Shown here: positions 47,247 through 55,735 of the stretch, piece by piece
Layout of the letters: the number at the start of each line of letters is the position of its first letter
Position numbering within the stretch: the stretch's first letter is position 1
Origin: Paenibacillus sp. J45TS6
Lineage (GTDB): Bacteria; Bacillota; Bacilli; Paenibacillales; Paenibacillaceae
Length of the DNA: 64,000 nt
Direction: 5' to 3'
Assembly (NCBI RefSeq): GCF_018403285.1
Contig: NZ_BOSJ01000011.1
Span: 103,316-167,315 of the forward strand
Program-made: the position numbers and the translations under genes
The notes under the pieces: model-generated
The model's database searches: none
The model's input: only the letters and a program-made list of their open reading frames with translations
What the model was told of the DNA's origin: nothing

Positions 47247-47348
47247 GTCCAAGTGCCTCCTAAATTATGCTCAATCTAAAATGTAGTGAAACTGTATATG
47301 TCATCAGCTTAAACCAGCTGGATAACGCGTAAGATCAGCTATTCAATG

Positions 47349-48803
47349 TTAATGCCACTCGTTACCATCTTGAGCAAGAAGTTCTTCCGCAGCTTTCGGA
47401 CCTTCTGTACCTGCTTCATAATAATGAAGCGGTACTTCATTTGCTGTAAATGCATCTAGAATAGGCTGTACCCATTTCCAGGACAATTCTACTTCATCCC
47501 AATGTGCAAAGAAGGTTGCATCTCCACGTAAGGCATCAAAGATAAGATTCTCGTAAGCTTCTGGAACATTATCGTAAGATGAACTATAACTGAGTTCCAT
47601 CGGTTCAATCGTATCGTGGTGCATCGGACTTTTTGCATTCAATTGAATGCGAATTCCTTCTTTTGGACCAATATCAATAATGAGCAGATTGGCACCTAGA
47701 TTTTCATCCACAGGAATTCCTGTGTTGAGCGGACGCTTAAATTCAACGACAATTCGTGTGGATTTTTCTTTAAGACGCTTACCTGTGCGAATATAGAAAG
47801 GAACTTCATTCCAGAACGGATCATCCAGAAATACACGTGCAGCAAAGTACGTATCATTCTGAGAGGATGACTCAACACCAGGTTCGTCTACATATGCCAC
47901 CACAGATTTACCTTGCAGCTCGCCTGCGCGATATTGTGCACGAACAACGTTCTCATTCAGTTTTTCCTGTAAAAGAGGAATGAGTGCCTCTGCTGTACTT
48001 TTCTTTTTAAAACGAATCTCTTCTGGAGAAGATTTCTTCGGTAGATGTAGAGCCACCATCATAAGCAACTGCAGCATATGATTCTGGAACATATCACGTA
48101 CTGCACCGCTTTGGTCATAATACGCTGCTCTTTCCTCTACTCCTACCGTTTCACTTGCTGTAATTTGAATGTTGGATACATAGTGGTTACCCCATAGAGC
48201 TTGAATAACAGGGTTAGTCGCACTAAAGACTTCCATGTTCTGAACCATAGGTTTACCAAGGAAGTGGTCAATCCGGTAGATTTCATTTTCTGCAAAAGTA
48301 TTGCTGAGTTTCTCATTCAGACGACGTGCTGAACTTAGGTCATGCCCGAAAGGTTTTTCAATAATCATTCGTTTCCAACCTTTTCCTGATCCCAAACCGC
48401 TTTCTTTAATGTTTTCAGCGATGGGTTCAAAGAACTCCGGTGCTACGGACAAATAGAACATCCGATTCTGCGGAATGCCCAGTTCTTGTTCACGGCGTTC
48501 CACAACCTCTAGCAGTTTCTTGTAATCTTCTACGTTTTTATTATTTAATGACGTATAACGAAATGCACCTAAGAAATCGCGAACCTTAGCTGCATCTTCT
48601 GGTGACCGGCGAGAGAATGTATGTAATGATTCCTCTACTCGGGCTTGAAAATCAACATCAGATACTTCTCTTCTTCCGAGGCCGATTACCGAAAATGCTT
48701 TTGGCATCTTCTCATCGACATATAAATTGTAAAGTGCCGGATATATTTTTCTTTTGGCTAGATCGCCTGTAGCCCCGAACAGGACAAATGTCATTGCTTC
48801 CAT
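47349..48803 (-). CDS. zwf: Glucose-6-phosphate 1-dehydrogenase, divergent paralogue (zwf1)
   Basis: A 484-aa G6PDH. Coenzyme motif is GATGDLAKRK at residues 10-19 and the substrate site is RIDHFLGKPMVQN at 177-189; most family members read RIDHYLGKE, so both the tyrosine and glutamate positions differ, while the histidine and lysine are kept. FYIRTGKRL is intact. It oxidises glucose 6-phosphate to the lactone with NADP or NAD. Heads the zwf-gnd-transaldolase set, divergent from the HxlR-type gene. A second, more canonical paralogue is at 55.7-57.3 kb. Confidence 0.9.
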   Translation of the reverse strand: MEAMTFVLFGATGDLAKRKIYPALYNLYVDEKMPKAFSVIGLGRREVSDVDFQARVEESLHTFSRRSPEDAAKVRDFLGAFRYTSLNNKNVEDYKKLLEVVERREQELGIPQNRMFYLSVAPEFFEPIAENIKESGLGSGKGWKRMIIEKPFGHDLSSARRLNEKLSNTFAENEIYRIDHFLGKPMVQNMEVFSATNPVIQALWGNHYVSNIQITASETVGVEERAAYYDQSGAVRDMFQNHMLQLLMMVALHLPKKSSPEEIRFKKKSTAEALIPLLQEKLNENVVRAQYRAGELQGKSVVAYVDEPGVESSSQNDTYFAARVFLDDPFWNEVPFYIRTGKRLKEKSTRIVVEFKRPLNTGIPVDENLGANLLIIDIGPKEGIRIQLNAKSPMHHDTIEPMELSYSSSYDNVPEAYENLIFDALRGDATFFAHWDEVELSWKWVQPILDAFTANEVPLHYYEAGTEGPKAAEELLAQDGNEWH

Positions 48804-48929
48804 GCGTATTGCCTCCTGATATTTACTCTATAATGTGCGACATTAGCATGTGAAGAACGTTGCGTGCACATTCTGTCTATACATAACATCGAAAGTAGAA
48901 TGCTGAATCATCAACTTTCTCTTTTATTA

Positions 48930-49074
48930 GGTTATTAAATGTAACCAGTTAAGATTATGTAACCATAATACACCCTTCCGACAACATTCGTCAATAAAAA
49001 ATGTCCAATCTGTGAACATTGATTTTATTCTGTTATGGCAAAGCTTCCTATGCTATTCTATTAGTTATACTAAT
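48930..49074. promoter_or_regulatory. Repeat-containing control region between zwf1 and the HxlR-type gene
   Basis: Within the 356-base gap 48804-49159 there are GGTTA-N7-TAACC (48930-48946), a second ATGTAACC 18 bases after the first (48957-48964), and a perfect inverted repeat ATTAGT-TAT-ACTAAT (49060-49074) next to the regulator gene. These look like operator sites, but the bound protein is inferred. Confidence 0.4.
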
Positions 49075-49159
49075 AAATGATCTAAAAAAAGTGTGATATA
49101 GTCCATTGAAATTCACAGTTACTTATAGTAAACAATCCTACGTGAAGGGGGCTTTTACA

Positions 49160-49486
49160 ATGGACCAAGAATCCATGTCAAGTTACTTGAAGATGTGTGA
49201 AAAAGTGACCCAGTCCTACCAAATCATTGGACGAAAATGGGTTGCACCCATCATTCACACCTTGATGGAAGAACCAAAGCGATTCAGTGAAATACATGCC
49301 CTGATTCCCGATCTAAGTAAGCGAGTACTCGTAGAACGAATGAAAGAACTAGAAGAAGAAGGAATTATCCTTCGAAATGTAATTGCAGATCGGCCAGTAC
49401 GCACGGAATACTCCTTAACTCGAAAGGGAACCGAACTTGCCCGAGCACTTCATGCAGTTGGACGTTGGGCTAAAGAATGGTTATAA
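49160..49486 (+). CDS. HxlR family winged-helix transcription regulator
   Basis: A 108-aa single-domain regulator. It has the HxlR/DUF24 core: a cysteine near residue 12 (KMCEKV), IIGRKWVAPIIHTLMEEPKRFSE cut into the first helices, LSKRVLVERMKELEEEGI as recognition helix and wing ending RTEYSLTRKG. Some relatives sense aldehydes, quinones or disulfide stress through that cysteine, and B. subtilis HxlR controls the ribulose monophosphate genes. ATG at 49160 follows AAGGGGG. The target is probably its own promoter and perhaps the divergent zwf1 operon. Confidence 0.85.
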   Translation: MDQESMSSYLKMCEKVTQSYQIIGRKWVAPIIHTLMEEPKRFSEIHALIPDLSKRVLVERMKELEEEGIILRNVIADRPVRTEYSLTRKGTELARALHAVGRWAKEWL

Positions 49487-49529
49487 ACGCATAAAAAATG
49501 ATTGAATCAACAAACCAGACCTAAACAAG

Positions 49530-49573
49530 AACCTCCCAATCCCATTAGAATGAGAAATTTGGAAGGTTTTTGT
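49530..49573 (+). terminator. Terminator after the HxlR-type gene
   Basis: AACCTCCCAA / TTTGGAAGGTT imperfect stem with TTTTT following. Confidence 0.65.
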
Positions 49574-49613
49574 CATTTATTAGGGATGATTTGACCCGAA
49601 ATTCTACAAAAAA

Positions 49614-49660
49614 AACCGAAGCTACGTAAAATGAGATTAGATCATTTTTACGTACTTCGG
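49614..49660 (-). terminator. Terminator after ypuA
   Basis: 19-base stem beginning CCGAAG and ending CTTCGG, nearly perfect, followed by eight Ts on the minus strand. Confidence 0.85.
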
Positions 49661-49670
49661 CATTTTATAA

Positions 49671-50555
49671 TTAGGATGAGAACCAACTTTTTATTGCATC
49701 AATAAGTCCTACGAAGAAATTTTTAATGCTGGCGATAATTCCTTGTCCTGTGTCTGATTCAATAAAATCAGTAAACTGCTGCTTCGCTTGATCTAACTGT
49801 TCCCCGACAGCATTCCAGTTAATATTGGCATCTTTCATGTTCATGAAGAGGTCTACCAGTCCATTCAATTGAGCTTCTGGTATCGCAATGTTTAGGTTAT
49901 TAGCTGTATCTTCCACTAAGGACTGCATCGCTTCTCTTGTCTGAGGCTGTTTCTCTGCAAGCTGCTCTTTAATATTCGTCATCAGGGTTGTTGTTTCTTC
50001 CGCTCCAATCGAATCAGAGAGCTTTGCAGTTTTTACAATTTCCTCATTTGCTACTTGTTTTTGTTCTTCCGGTATTTTAGTATCTGTTGTTGTTTCATAA
50101 GCTTTTATGATTCCCGTAAGGGCCGCGGTTCCAGATACGTCAAATGGAGCTGTAATCATCACGTGTGCATCTTTAACTCCAGCTGTAATCATCGCATTCA
50201 GGTACATATCACTCGTTACCCAGTTAATATGATTCGTAGTTACGGATAGTCCGCTGCCTGCCTTACCGATCACAATCTTGGCAGAACTAAGTGCTCTGGT
50301 GCCAATTTGTGCTTTAGATAAATAACTTCCCAGATATTTATGTTCCTCTTCGTTAGTAACAGTTAATTCTGTAGCACCACTTGGTGCTTCCAAATCAGCC
50401 AACACTTTTACTTTTTGATCATTCGTTAAATTTTCTCCTAGAATGATAATGACATCACCCTCGGCTGCGTCGGCATAAGCTGCTATAGGACTATATACAG
50501 CTACAATGAGAAGCGCCGACAGCACAAGAGCTGTCCATTTACGTAGAATGTTCAT
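49671..50555 (-). CDS. ypuA: DUF1002 secreted protein (YpuA-like)
   Basis: A 294-aa protein with a cleavable signal peptide (hydrophobic LVLSALLIVAVYSPIAAYA, predicted cut after AYA-DA). The DUF1002 body includes ILGENLTNDQKVKVL, SSAKIVIGKAGSGLSVTTNHINWVT and AHVMITAPFDVSGTAALTG. B. subtilis YpuA is a secreted protein of unknown function. The C-terminal ~80 residues are helical and end in an amphipathic KNFFVGLIDAIKSWF. Monocistronic. Confidence 0.85.
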   Translation of the reverse strand: MNILRKWTALVLSALLIVAVYSPIAAYADAAEGDVIIILGENLTNDQKVKVLADLEAPSGATELTVTNEEEHKYLGSYLSKAQIGTRALSSAKIVIGKAGSGLSVTTNHINWVTSDMYLNAMITAGVKDAHVMITAPFDVSGTAALTGIIKAYETTTDTKIPEEQKQVANEEIVKTAKLSDSIGAEETTTLMTNIKEQLAEKQPQTREAMQSLVEDTANNLNIAIPEAQLNGLVDLFMNMKDANINWNAVGEQLDQAKQQFTDFIESDTGQGIIASIKNFFVGLIDAIKSWFSS

Positions 50556-50799
50556 TATGACTCTCCTTTTTAACGTAAATCATCTGTTTTTTCTTTCATA
50601 GCTAAAATACAGCAGAGCTCTCTTCTCTATTTATCAATAGATATAGCTCAGCCTCCATAGTATACCATGGTTGTCCTTCGCTCTGCCTTAAGATGCTTCC
50701 CGCTTGTAATAAAAGACGCATCCTCCGTCAAAAAAGTTCCAAAATAAATATAGACTAGATTAAATATTCACCGATTTGATTTCATGATTTTAGACATAA

Positions 50800-50838
50800 A
50801 TAAAAACTATCCAGAGCATGAGCTGCTCAAGGATAGTC
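50800..50838 (-). terminator. Terminator after the rRNA methyltransferase gene
   Basis: ACTATCC...GGATAGT with internal GAGCA / TGCTC pairing and TTTTTATTT on the minus strand. The rest of the gap 50556-50799 holds only AT-rich sequence upstream of ypuA. Confidence 0.75.
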
Positions 50839-50860
50839 GATCTTAGCTCGTTTTCAATTG

Positions 50861-51646
50861 TTAGAAATGGCGCTGACGCATTGCTTCAAACAGAAGTACA
50901 GTTGCTGCCATCGCCGCATTCAGTGACTCTGCTTGTCCCTTGCTTGGGATAATAACAGCATCATCAACGAGGCTCCCTACTTCTTCGGATACACCACTTC
51001 CCTCGTTACCAATCACGATCCAGCGAGAACCTTTGAAATCATAGGAATAACAGGAGTGATCCGCAGCAAGTGAAGTGCTCACCAGAGTTACGCCTGCTTC
51101 TTTTGCCTCAGGGAGGATTACACTAAGATCAGCTTCTACAACCGGAAGGTGAAAAAACGATCCCATCGTTGACCTGATGGTCTTCGGATTATACACATCC
51201 GCGCTTCCGCGTCCCAAAATAACACCATCTGCCCCCGCAGCGTCTGCACTGCGGATAATCGTGCCCACATTTCCAGGATCCTGGAGCCGATCCAACACAA
51301 TAACGAGACTATCCGGTTTTCGGAGTAGTCCATCCGCTTGCTTATCATCTTTACAAATAACGGCAAACACCGCTTGTGGTGTCACCGTATCTGTACATTT
51401 AGCAATAACAGCAGCCGATACCCCAATCCATTCTACACCCGCTGTACTCGCATACCTGCTAAGTTCACTCGGGATGCCTTTATCCATATCATAAGCAATA
51501 CATTCGATCTCAGCATGATGCTCGAGCGCCTCCTGGACCAGATGTATGCCTTCGATGATGTATTTCCCTTGTCTCGTTCGATGCTTCTTCTCGAGAAGCT
51601 GAGCCCAATCCTTAACACGAGGATTGTTAACAGAAGCAATTTCCAT
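50861..51646 (-). CDS. ysgA: TrmH/SpoU family RNA 2'-O-methyltransferase (YsgA-like)
   Basis: A 261-aa SPOUT methyltransferase with an N-terminal RNA-binding domain (NPRVKDWAQLLEKKHRTRQGKYIIEG) and the three knot motifs: LDRLQDPGNVGTIIRSADA, IVIGNEGSGVS and IPSKGQAESLNAAMAA. It likely methylates a ribose in rRNA. Lies next to ktrA and sspI; in B. subtilis sspI also neighbours ysgA. Confidence 0.9.
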   Translation of the reverse strand: MEIASVNNPRVKDWAQLLEKKHRTRQGKYIIEGIHLVQEALEHHAEIECIAYDMDKGIPSELSRYASTAGVEWIGVSAAVIAKCTDTVTPQAVFAVICKDDKQADGLLRKPDSLVIVLDRLQDPGNVGTIIRSADAAGADGVILGRGSADVYNPKTIRSTMGSFFHLPVVEADLSVILPEAKEAGVTLVSTSLAADHSCYSYDFKGSRWIVIGNEGSGVSEEVGSLVDDAVIIPSKGQAESLNAAMAATVLLFEAMRQRHF

Positions 51647-51689
51647 GTTTAGTTCCCTTCTTTATGTCTTTCACTAGTTCATTTATTTC

Positions 51690-52352
51690 TTATTTCGAAT
51701 AAGACAGTTCCATCTTACTGAGATTATCTTTATGACCTACAATGATAAGAACATCATCTTGAAGTATGCTGTCTTCTGCATACGGAGAAATGTTCATTTG
51801 TGTCCCTCGCCGAATAGCAATCACGTTGCATCCGTAGCGTGCACGAATATCAAGCTGTTTTAAATTTTGCCCTACCATATTTGAAGAAGCTTTCATTTCA
51901 AGAATGCTATAATCATCCGATAGTTCAATGTAATCTAGGATATTAGGAGATGCCAGATGGTGAGCAACCCGCATGCCCATATCTCTTTCTGGATAAACGA
52001 CTTTATCTGCACCGATTTTTTCGAGCACCTTGCCATGTAGTTCTGTTTTCGCTTTTACAACCAAGGTAGTTATCCCCATATCCTTAAGGATCAGCGTCGT
52101 CAGAATGCTGGCTTGAATATCTTCCCCGATAGAGACAACCACTACGTCAAAATTACGTATTCCAAGCGCCCTGAGTGCCTCTTCATCTGTAGAATCCGCA
52201 GAAACCGCATGGGTTACTACATTCGATATTTCTTGCGTTCTTTGCTCATCCCGATCAATGGCGAGCACATCAAAACCCATATCGCTAAGAACGTTTGCGA
52301 CACTGGATCCGAATCGGCCCATACCGATGACGGCATATTGCTTCTTAGCCAT
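51690..52352 (-). CDS. ktrA: Potassium uptake regulatory subunit, KtrA/TrkA family
   Basis: A 220-aa RCK protein. The N-terminal Rossmann fold has GMGRFGSSVA at residues 10-19 and acidic DRD after strand 2; the C-terminal TrkA-C domain (about 140-215) binds c-di-AMP in homologues. It gates a KtrB/KtrD-type potassium channel, which is not in this window. KtrC is an equally good name. Precedes ysgA on the same strand with a 43-base gap. Confidence 0.85.
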   Translation of the reverse strand: MAKKQYAVIGMGRFGSSVANVLSDMGFDVLAIDRDEQRTQEISNVVTHAVSADSTDEEALRALGIRNFDVVVVSIGEDIQASILTTLILKDMGITTLVVKAKTELHGKVLEKIGADKVVYPERDMGMRVAHHLASPNILDYIELSDDYSILEMKASSNMVGQNLKQLDIRARYGCNVIAIRRGTQMNISPYAEDSILQDDVLIIVGHKDNLSKMELSYSK

Positions 52353-52482
52353 AATATGGATACCTCCTGCGGTGCTATCATCCTACGTAGTATACCACAA
52401 TGTCTGAAAAACTTGAATGTAAGCGAGAAGTGCGGGGAACAGTATAGATGCAGGAAAAGACTGAATTTGGAGGGACAAGCGA

Positions 52483-52716
52483 ATGCCAATCGTAATGGAT
52501 TTGCGCCAAGCTATTGTTCACAAGGTGCACGGTAAAACCGATCAAGAGCTTAAGGAAATGATTGAAGGTTCCGTCGACGGTCCCGAAGCTGCATTGCCGG
52601 GGCTTGGCTCTATTTTTGAAATGATCTGGAAACAGCTCTCCGCGGAGAAACGGGATGAACTCGTTAAAGTTGCGCAAGCACACTTAAAGACCATTCAACC
52701 CGTACCATTAACCTAG
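52483..52716 (+). CDS. sspI: Small acid-soluble spore protein I
   Basis: A 77-aa SspI homologue (MDLRQAIVHKVHGKT, LPGLGSIFEMIW). A minor forespore protein of unknown biochemical role. ATG at 52483 follows GGAGGG. The expected sigma-G promoter is not convincing by eye. Divergent from ktrA/ysgA. Confidence 0.9.
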   Translation: MPIVMDLRQAIVHKVHGKTDQELKEMIEGSVDGPEAALPGLGSIFEMIWKQLSAEKRDELVKVAQAHLKTIQPVPLT

Positions 52717-52749
52717 GATCCACATCTGTTTCTTTTACTGCAAAAAAAA

Positions 52750-52786
52750 AAATCCCCCGGCCCATATTAATGGGACGGAGGATTTT
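52750..52786. terminator. Bidirectional terminator between sspI and prfC
   Basis: AATCCCCCGGCCCAT / ATGGGACGGAGGATT stem flanked by A- and T-runs. Confidence 0.8.
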
Positions 52787-52829
52787 TTATTATATCGTCG
52801 ATATCTTGCTCTTCTAACGAATCAGCTGC

Positions 52830-54413
52830 TTAAGGCGCCATCTCAAGGAATTGAGCAGTTGGGTTTTTATCGATTGCTGTTCTCATCGCGTATTCATTTT
52901 CGAATAAGACAACATAATTATCTTTCTTATCCTTAACAAGTACAGAGTTAATCCGGAATTTACTTGGATCAATTTTCTCATCAATAATCCAGCGAGCAAA
53001 CTGATACGGCATACGTTGTAACTGTACATCTACCCCATACTCTGCTTTCATCCGATGTTCAAATACTTCGAATTGCAGTTGTCCAACTACGCCAAGAATG
53101 GTTTCATCGAAGCTTGCTGTACGGAATACCTGGATGGTTCCCTCTTCGGTTAACTGGTCAAGCCCTTTTTGATACTGTTTATGTTTCAAGGCATTTTTAA
53201 CCGTAACTTTGGAGAAAATCTCAGGAGAGAATGTTGGCAATTCATCAAACACAATATTACCGCCTTGACTTAGCGAGTCTCCAATTCGGAAAATGCCGGG
53301 ATCAAACAAACCGATAATATCTCCAGGATAAGCTTCCTGAACGATATCTCGATCTTGGGCGAGAAACTGCTGCGGTTGAGACAGCTTGATCTCTTTGCCT
53401 GCTCGTACATGGCGTACACTCATTCCGCGTTCGAATTTTCCTGATACAATCCGAAGGAATGCAACACGGTCACGGTGAGCAGGGTTCATATTCGCCTGAA
53501 TTTTGAATACATATCCGCTGAACTTCTCATTCGTCGGCTCTACCATACCTTCCGTACTGCGGCGCGGTTCAGGTTTAGGTGCAAGTTCGAGGAAGTTCTC
53601 TAAGAAGGTTTGAACCCCAAAGTTATTCACCGCACTGCCAAAGAATACCGGAGTTAATTCTCCTTTTAATACTTTCTCATAATCAAATGGGTCTCCAGCA
53701 ACATCCAGCAGCTCTAGATCCTGTTTCAACTGCTCATGCAGGAACTCACCCGCCATCTCACGAATTACCGGGTCTTCATAACTGTCTACTTTTTGTACTT
53801 GGATGTTGGAGTGGTCATCTCCTTGGAATAATTCAACCTGATTTTTCATCCGATCATATACTCCGCAAAGTTCCCGTCCCATTCCGATTGGCCAGTTCAT
53901 TGGTACCGAACGAATTCCGAGTACGTTCTCCAGCTCCTCCATCAGATCAAATGGGCTTTGTCCTTCACGGTCCAATTTGTTGATAAACGTAAAGATAGGA
54001 ATTCCACGTTTTGCACAGACCTGGAACAATTTGATCGTCTGAGCCTCGACCCCTTTAGCCACGTCAATCAGCATGACTGCACTATCGGCTGCAGTAAGCG
54101 TACGATACGTGTCCTCACTGAAATCTTGGTGACCAGGAGTGTCAAGAATGTTAATACGGTGTCCATTATAATCAAACTGCATAACAGAAGACGTTACAGA
54201 GATCCCCCGTTGCTTTTCAATTTCCATCCAGTCACTCGTCGCGTGCTTGCTAGCCTTACGCGCTTTTACCGTTCCTGCAAGGCGAATTGCGCCTCCGAAT
54301 AAAAGAAGCTTTTCCGTTAGTGTCGTTTTCCCGGCATCCGGGTGAGAAATAATCGCAAACGTACGACGTTTGTCGACTTCTATCTGTATAGCATGTTCTT
54401 GTGATTTACTCAT
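52830..54413 (-). CDS. prfC: Peptide chain release factor 3
   Basis: A 527-aa translational GTPase with P-loop SHPDAGKTTLTEK, G2 region QRGISVTSSVM, G3 DTPGHQDF and G4 NKLDRE. RF3 recycles RF1/RF2 from the ribosome after peptide release. Full length for the family. ATG at 54413. Single-gene unit with a long leader. Confidence 0.95.
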   Translation of the reverse strand: MSKSQEHAIQIEVDKRRTFAIISHPDAGKTTLTEKLLLFGGAIRLAGTVKARKASKHATSDWMEIEKQRGISVTSSVMQFDYNGHRINILDTPGHQDFSEDTYRTLTAADSAVMLIDVAKGVEAQTIKLFQVCAKRGIPIFTFINKLDREGQSPFDLMEELENVLGIRSVPMNWPIGMGRELCGVYDRMKNQVELFQGDDHSNIQVQKVDSYEDPVIREMAGEFLHEQLKQDLELLDVAGDPFDYEKVLKGELTPVFFGSAVNNFGVQTFLENFLELAPKPEPRRSTEGMVEPTNEKFSGYVFKIQANMNPAHRDRVAFLRIVSGKFERGMSVRHVRAGKEIKLSQPQQFLAQDRDIVQEAYPGDIIGLFDPGIFRIGDSLSQGGNIVFDELPTFSPEIFSKVTVKNALKHKQYQKGLDQLTEEGTIQVFRTASFDETILGVVGQLQFEVFEHRMKAEYGVDVQLQRMPYQFARWIIDEKIDPSKFRINSVLVKDKKDNYVVLFENEYAMRTAIDKNPTAQFLEMAP

Positions 54414-54680
54414 TTTGTTATCCCTCTTACCCTTCAGTAAATTAATATAACTAGCTGTGTAGTATCTATTTCATATAGGCTCTTCATGAGGAGGCTATAA
54501 GGAGTCCCCATGCAAGCCTCTACAACATAACAAAAGTTTTAGCTGGTTACTCACAAGGGTGCCACCTTCCTTCCGTTACAAGAGCAAATTTTACATTCCT
54601 TAAAATGATATATCCCACTAATTCAACTTTCCTATTGTACCACATTCATCAATTATATTTACCTATATTCCCTCCCTATA
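54414..54680 (-). promoter_or_regulatory. Long leader region of prfC, possible RNA structure
   Basis: The 359-base gap before the SDR gene holds a minus-strand leader with GAGGCT / AGCCTC pairing (around 54489-54520) and the sequence GGTGGCACC at 54558-54566. There is no clear terminator or known riboswitch core. Confidence 0.3.
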
Positions 54681-54705
54681 TCTATTAATTTCTTGAAAAT
54701 ATTTT

Positions 54706-54730
54706 GTTTTAGAACAAATGAGACGGGTAA
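54706..54730 (+). promoter_or_regulatory. Sigma-B-like promoter of the SDR gene
   Basis: GTTTTA (54706-54711), 13-base spacer, GGGTAA (54725-54730), matching the Bacillus general-stress sigma-B pattern GTTTaa-N12-14-GGGtAt, 42 bases before the ATG. Confidence 0.55.
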
Positions 54731-54772
54731 TTTTACGATACAACCTATTAGCTAAATGGAGGATGACAACTT

Positions 54773-55645
54773 ATGAATATCTACGAACAACAAAAAAACG
54801 GAACTCCAAAACAAACACAAGCGAGTCAACCTGGCGTAGAATCCCAAATGGATCCTCGTCCCATTCAGCCTCTAGATTACAAAGGCAGTGAAAAATTAAA
54901 AGGTAAAGTGGCTCTTATTACTGGTGGAGACAGCGGAATTGGGCGTGCTGTTGCCATTGCTTATGCAAAAGAAGGTGCTCACGTAGCCATTAACTATCTT
55001 TCCGATCAAGAGCAAGGTGATGCAGAAGAAACCAAAAATTATATTGAGGCAGAAGGTGTCAAAGCACTGCTTCTTCCCGGCGATGTATCAGATGAGAACA
55101 CTTGTAAAGAAATCGTAGATAAAACAGTACAAGAATTCGGTAAACTTGATATCCTCGTCAATAATGCAGCGATTCAGTTCGTAGTGGAAGGAATTGAGAA
55201 CATTACGAGTGAACAATGGGATAAAACATTTAAAACAAATATCTACTCCGTTTTCTATATGACTAAATATGCGGTACCGCACCTTAAGGAAGGAAGCTCC
55301 ATTATTAGCACGACTTCCGTTAATCCTTACGTAGGGAACCAAGTATTTATTGACTATACTTCAACCAAAGGAGCCATCGTTGGGTTTACCCGCAGTATGG
55401 CCCAAAGTCTTGCTAAGAAAAACATTCGAGTAAACATGGTAGCTCCAGGTCCAATTTGGACTCCGCTCATCCCTTCTACTATGAACGAAGACATGGTAGA
55501 AAGTTTTGGACAGGATGTACCTATGGGGCGTCCGGGACAACCAGCTGAGCACGTAGGAGCCTACGTGCTGCTTGCTTCTGACGAAGGTTCTTACATGACC
55601 GGTCAGTGTATCCATGTAAACGGCGGTATGACGATGTCTTCCTAA
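54773..55645 (+). CDS. SDR family oxidoreductase (YhdF/YdaD-like)
   Basis: A 290-aa short-chain dehydrogenase with the ~45-residue polar N-terminal extension typical of the YhdF/YdaD group ([18 protein letters not shown]). It has cofactor motif [16 protein letters not shown], active-site STTS and YTSTK. B. subtilis relatives are general-stress proteins with unknown substrates, and the sigma-B-like promoter agrees. ATG at 54773 follows GGAGGATG. Confidence 0.85.
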   Translation: MNIYEQQKNGTPKQTQASQPGVESQMDPRPIQPLDYKGSEKLKGKVALITGGDSGIGRAVAIAYAKEGAHVAINYLSDQEQGDAEETKNYIEAEGVKALLLPGDVSDENTCKEIVDKTVQEFGKLDILVNNAAIQFVVEGIENITSEQWDKTFKTNIYSVFYMTKYAVPHLKEGSSIISTTSVNPYVGNQVFIDYTSTKGAIVGFTRSMAQSLAKKNIRVNMVAPGPIWTPLIPSTMNEDMVESFGQDVPMGRPGQPAEHVGAYVLLASDEGSYMTGQCIHVNGGMTMSS

Positions 55646-55677
55646 GCTTTATACAATAAATCTTATACAATAAGATG

Positions 55678-55719
55678 AGAAAAAGCAGGCATTCTCCGTA
55701 GAGAGTGACCTGCTTTTTC
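55678..55719. terminator. Bidirectional terminator
   Basis: AAAAAGCAGG / CCTGCTTTTT stem with internal TTCTC / GAGAG pairing between convergent SDR and zwf2. Confidence 0.8.
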
Positions 55720-55735
55720 ATGAGTGTAATGCAAA

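Noticed and set aside
52415-52446. Sigma-G promoter before sspI
   Set aside because: GAATG and CAGTATA are 20 bases apart and the -10 does not fit CATNHTA.
54558-54566. GGTGGCACC box in the prfC leader as a T-box
   Set aside because: No stem I with specifier, no following terminator, and RF3 genes are not known T-box targets.
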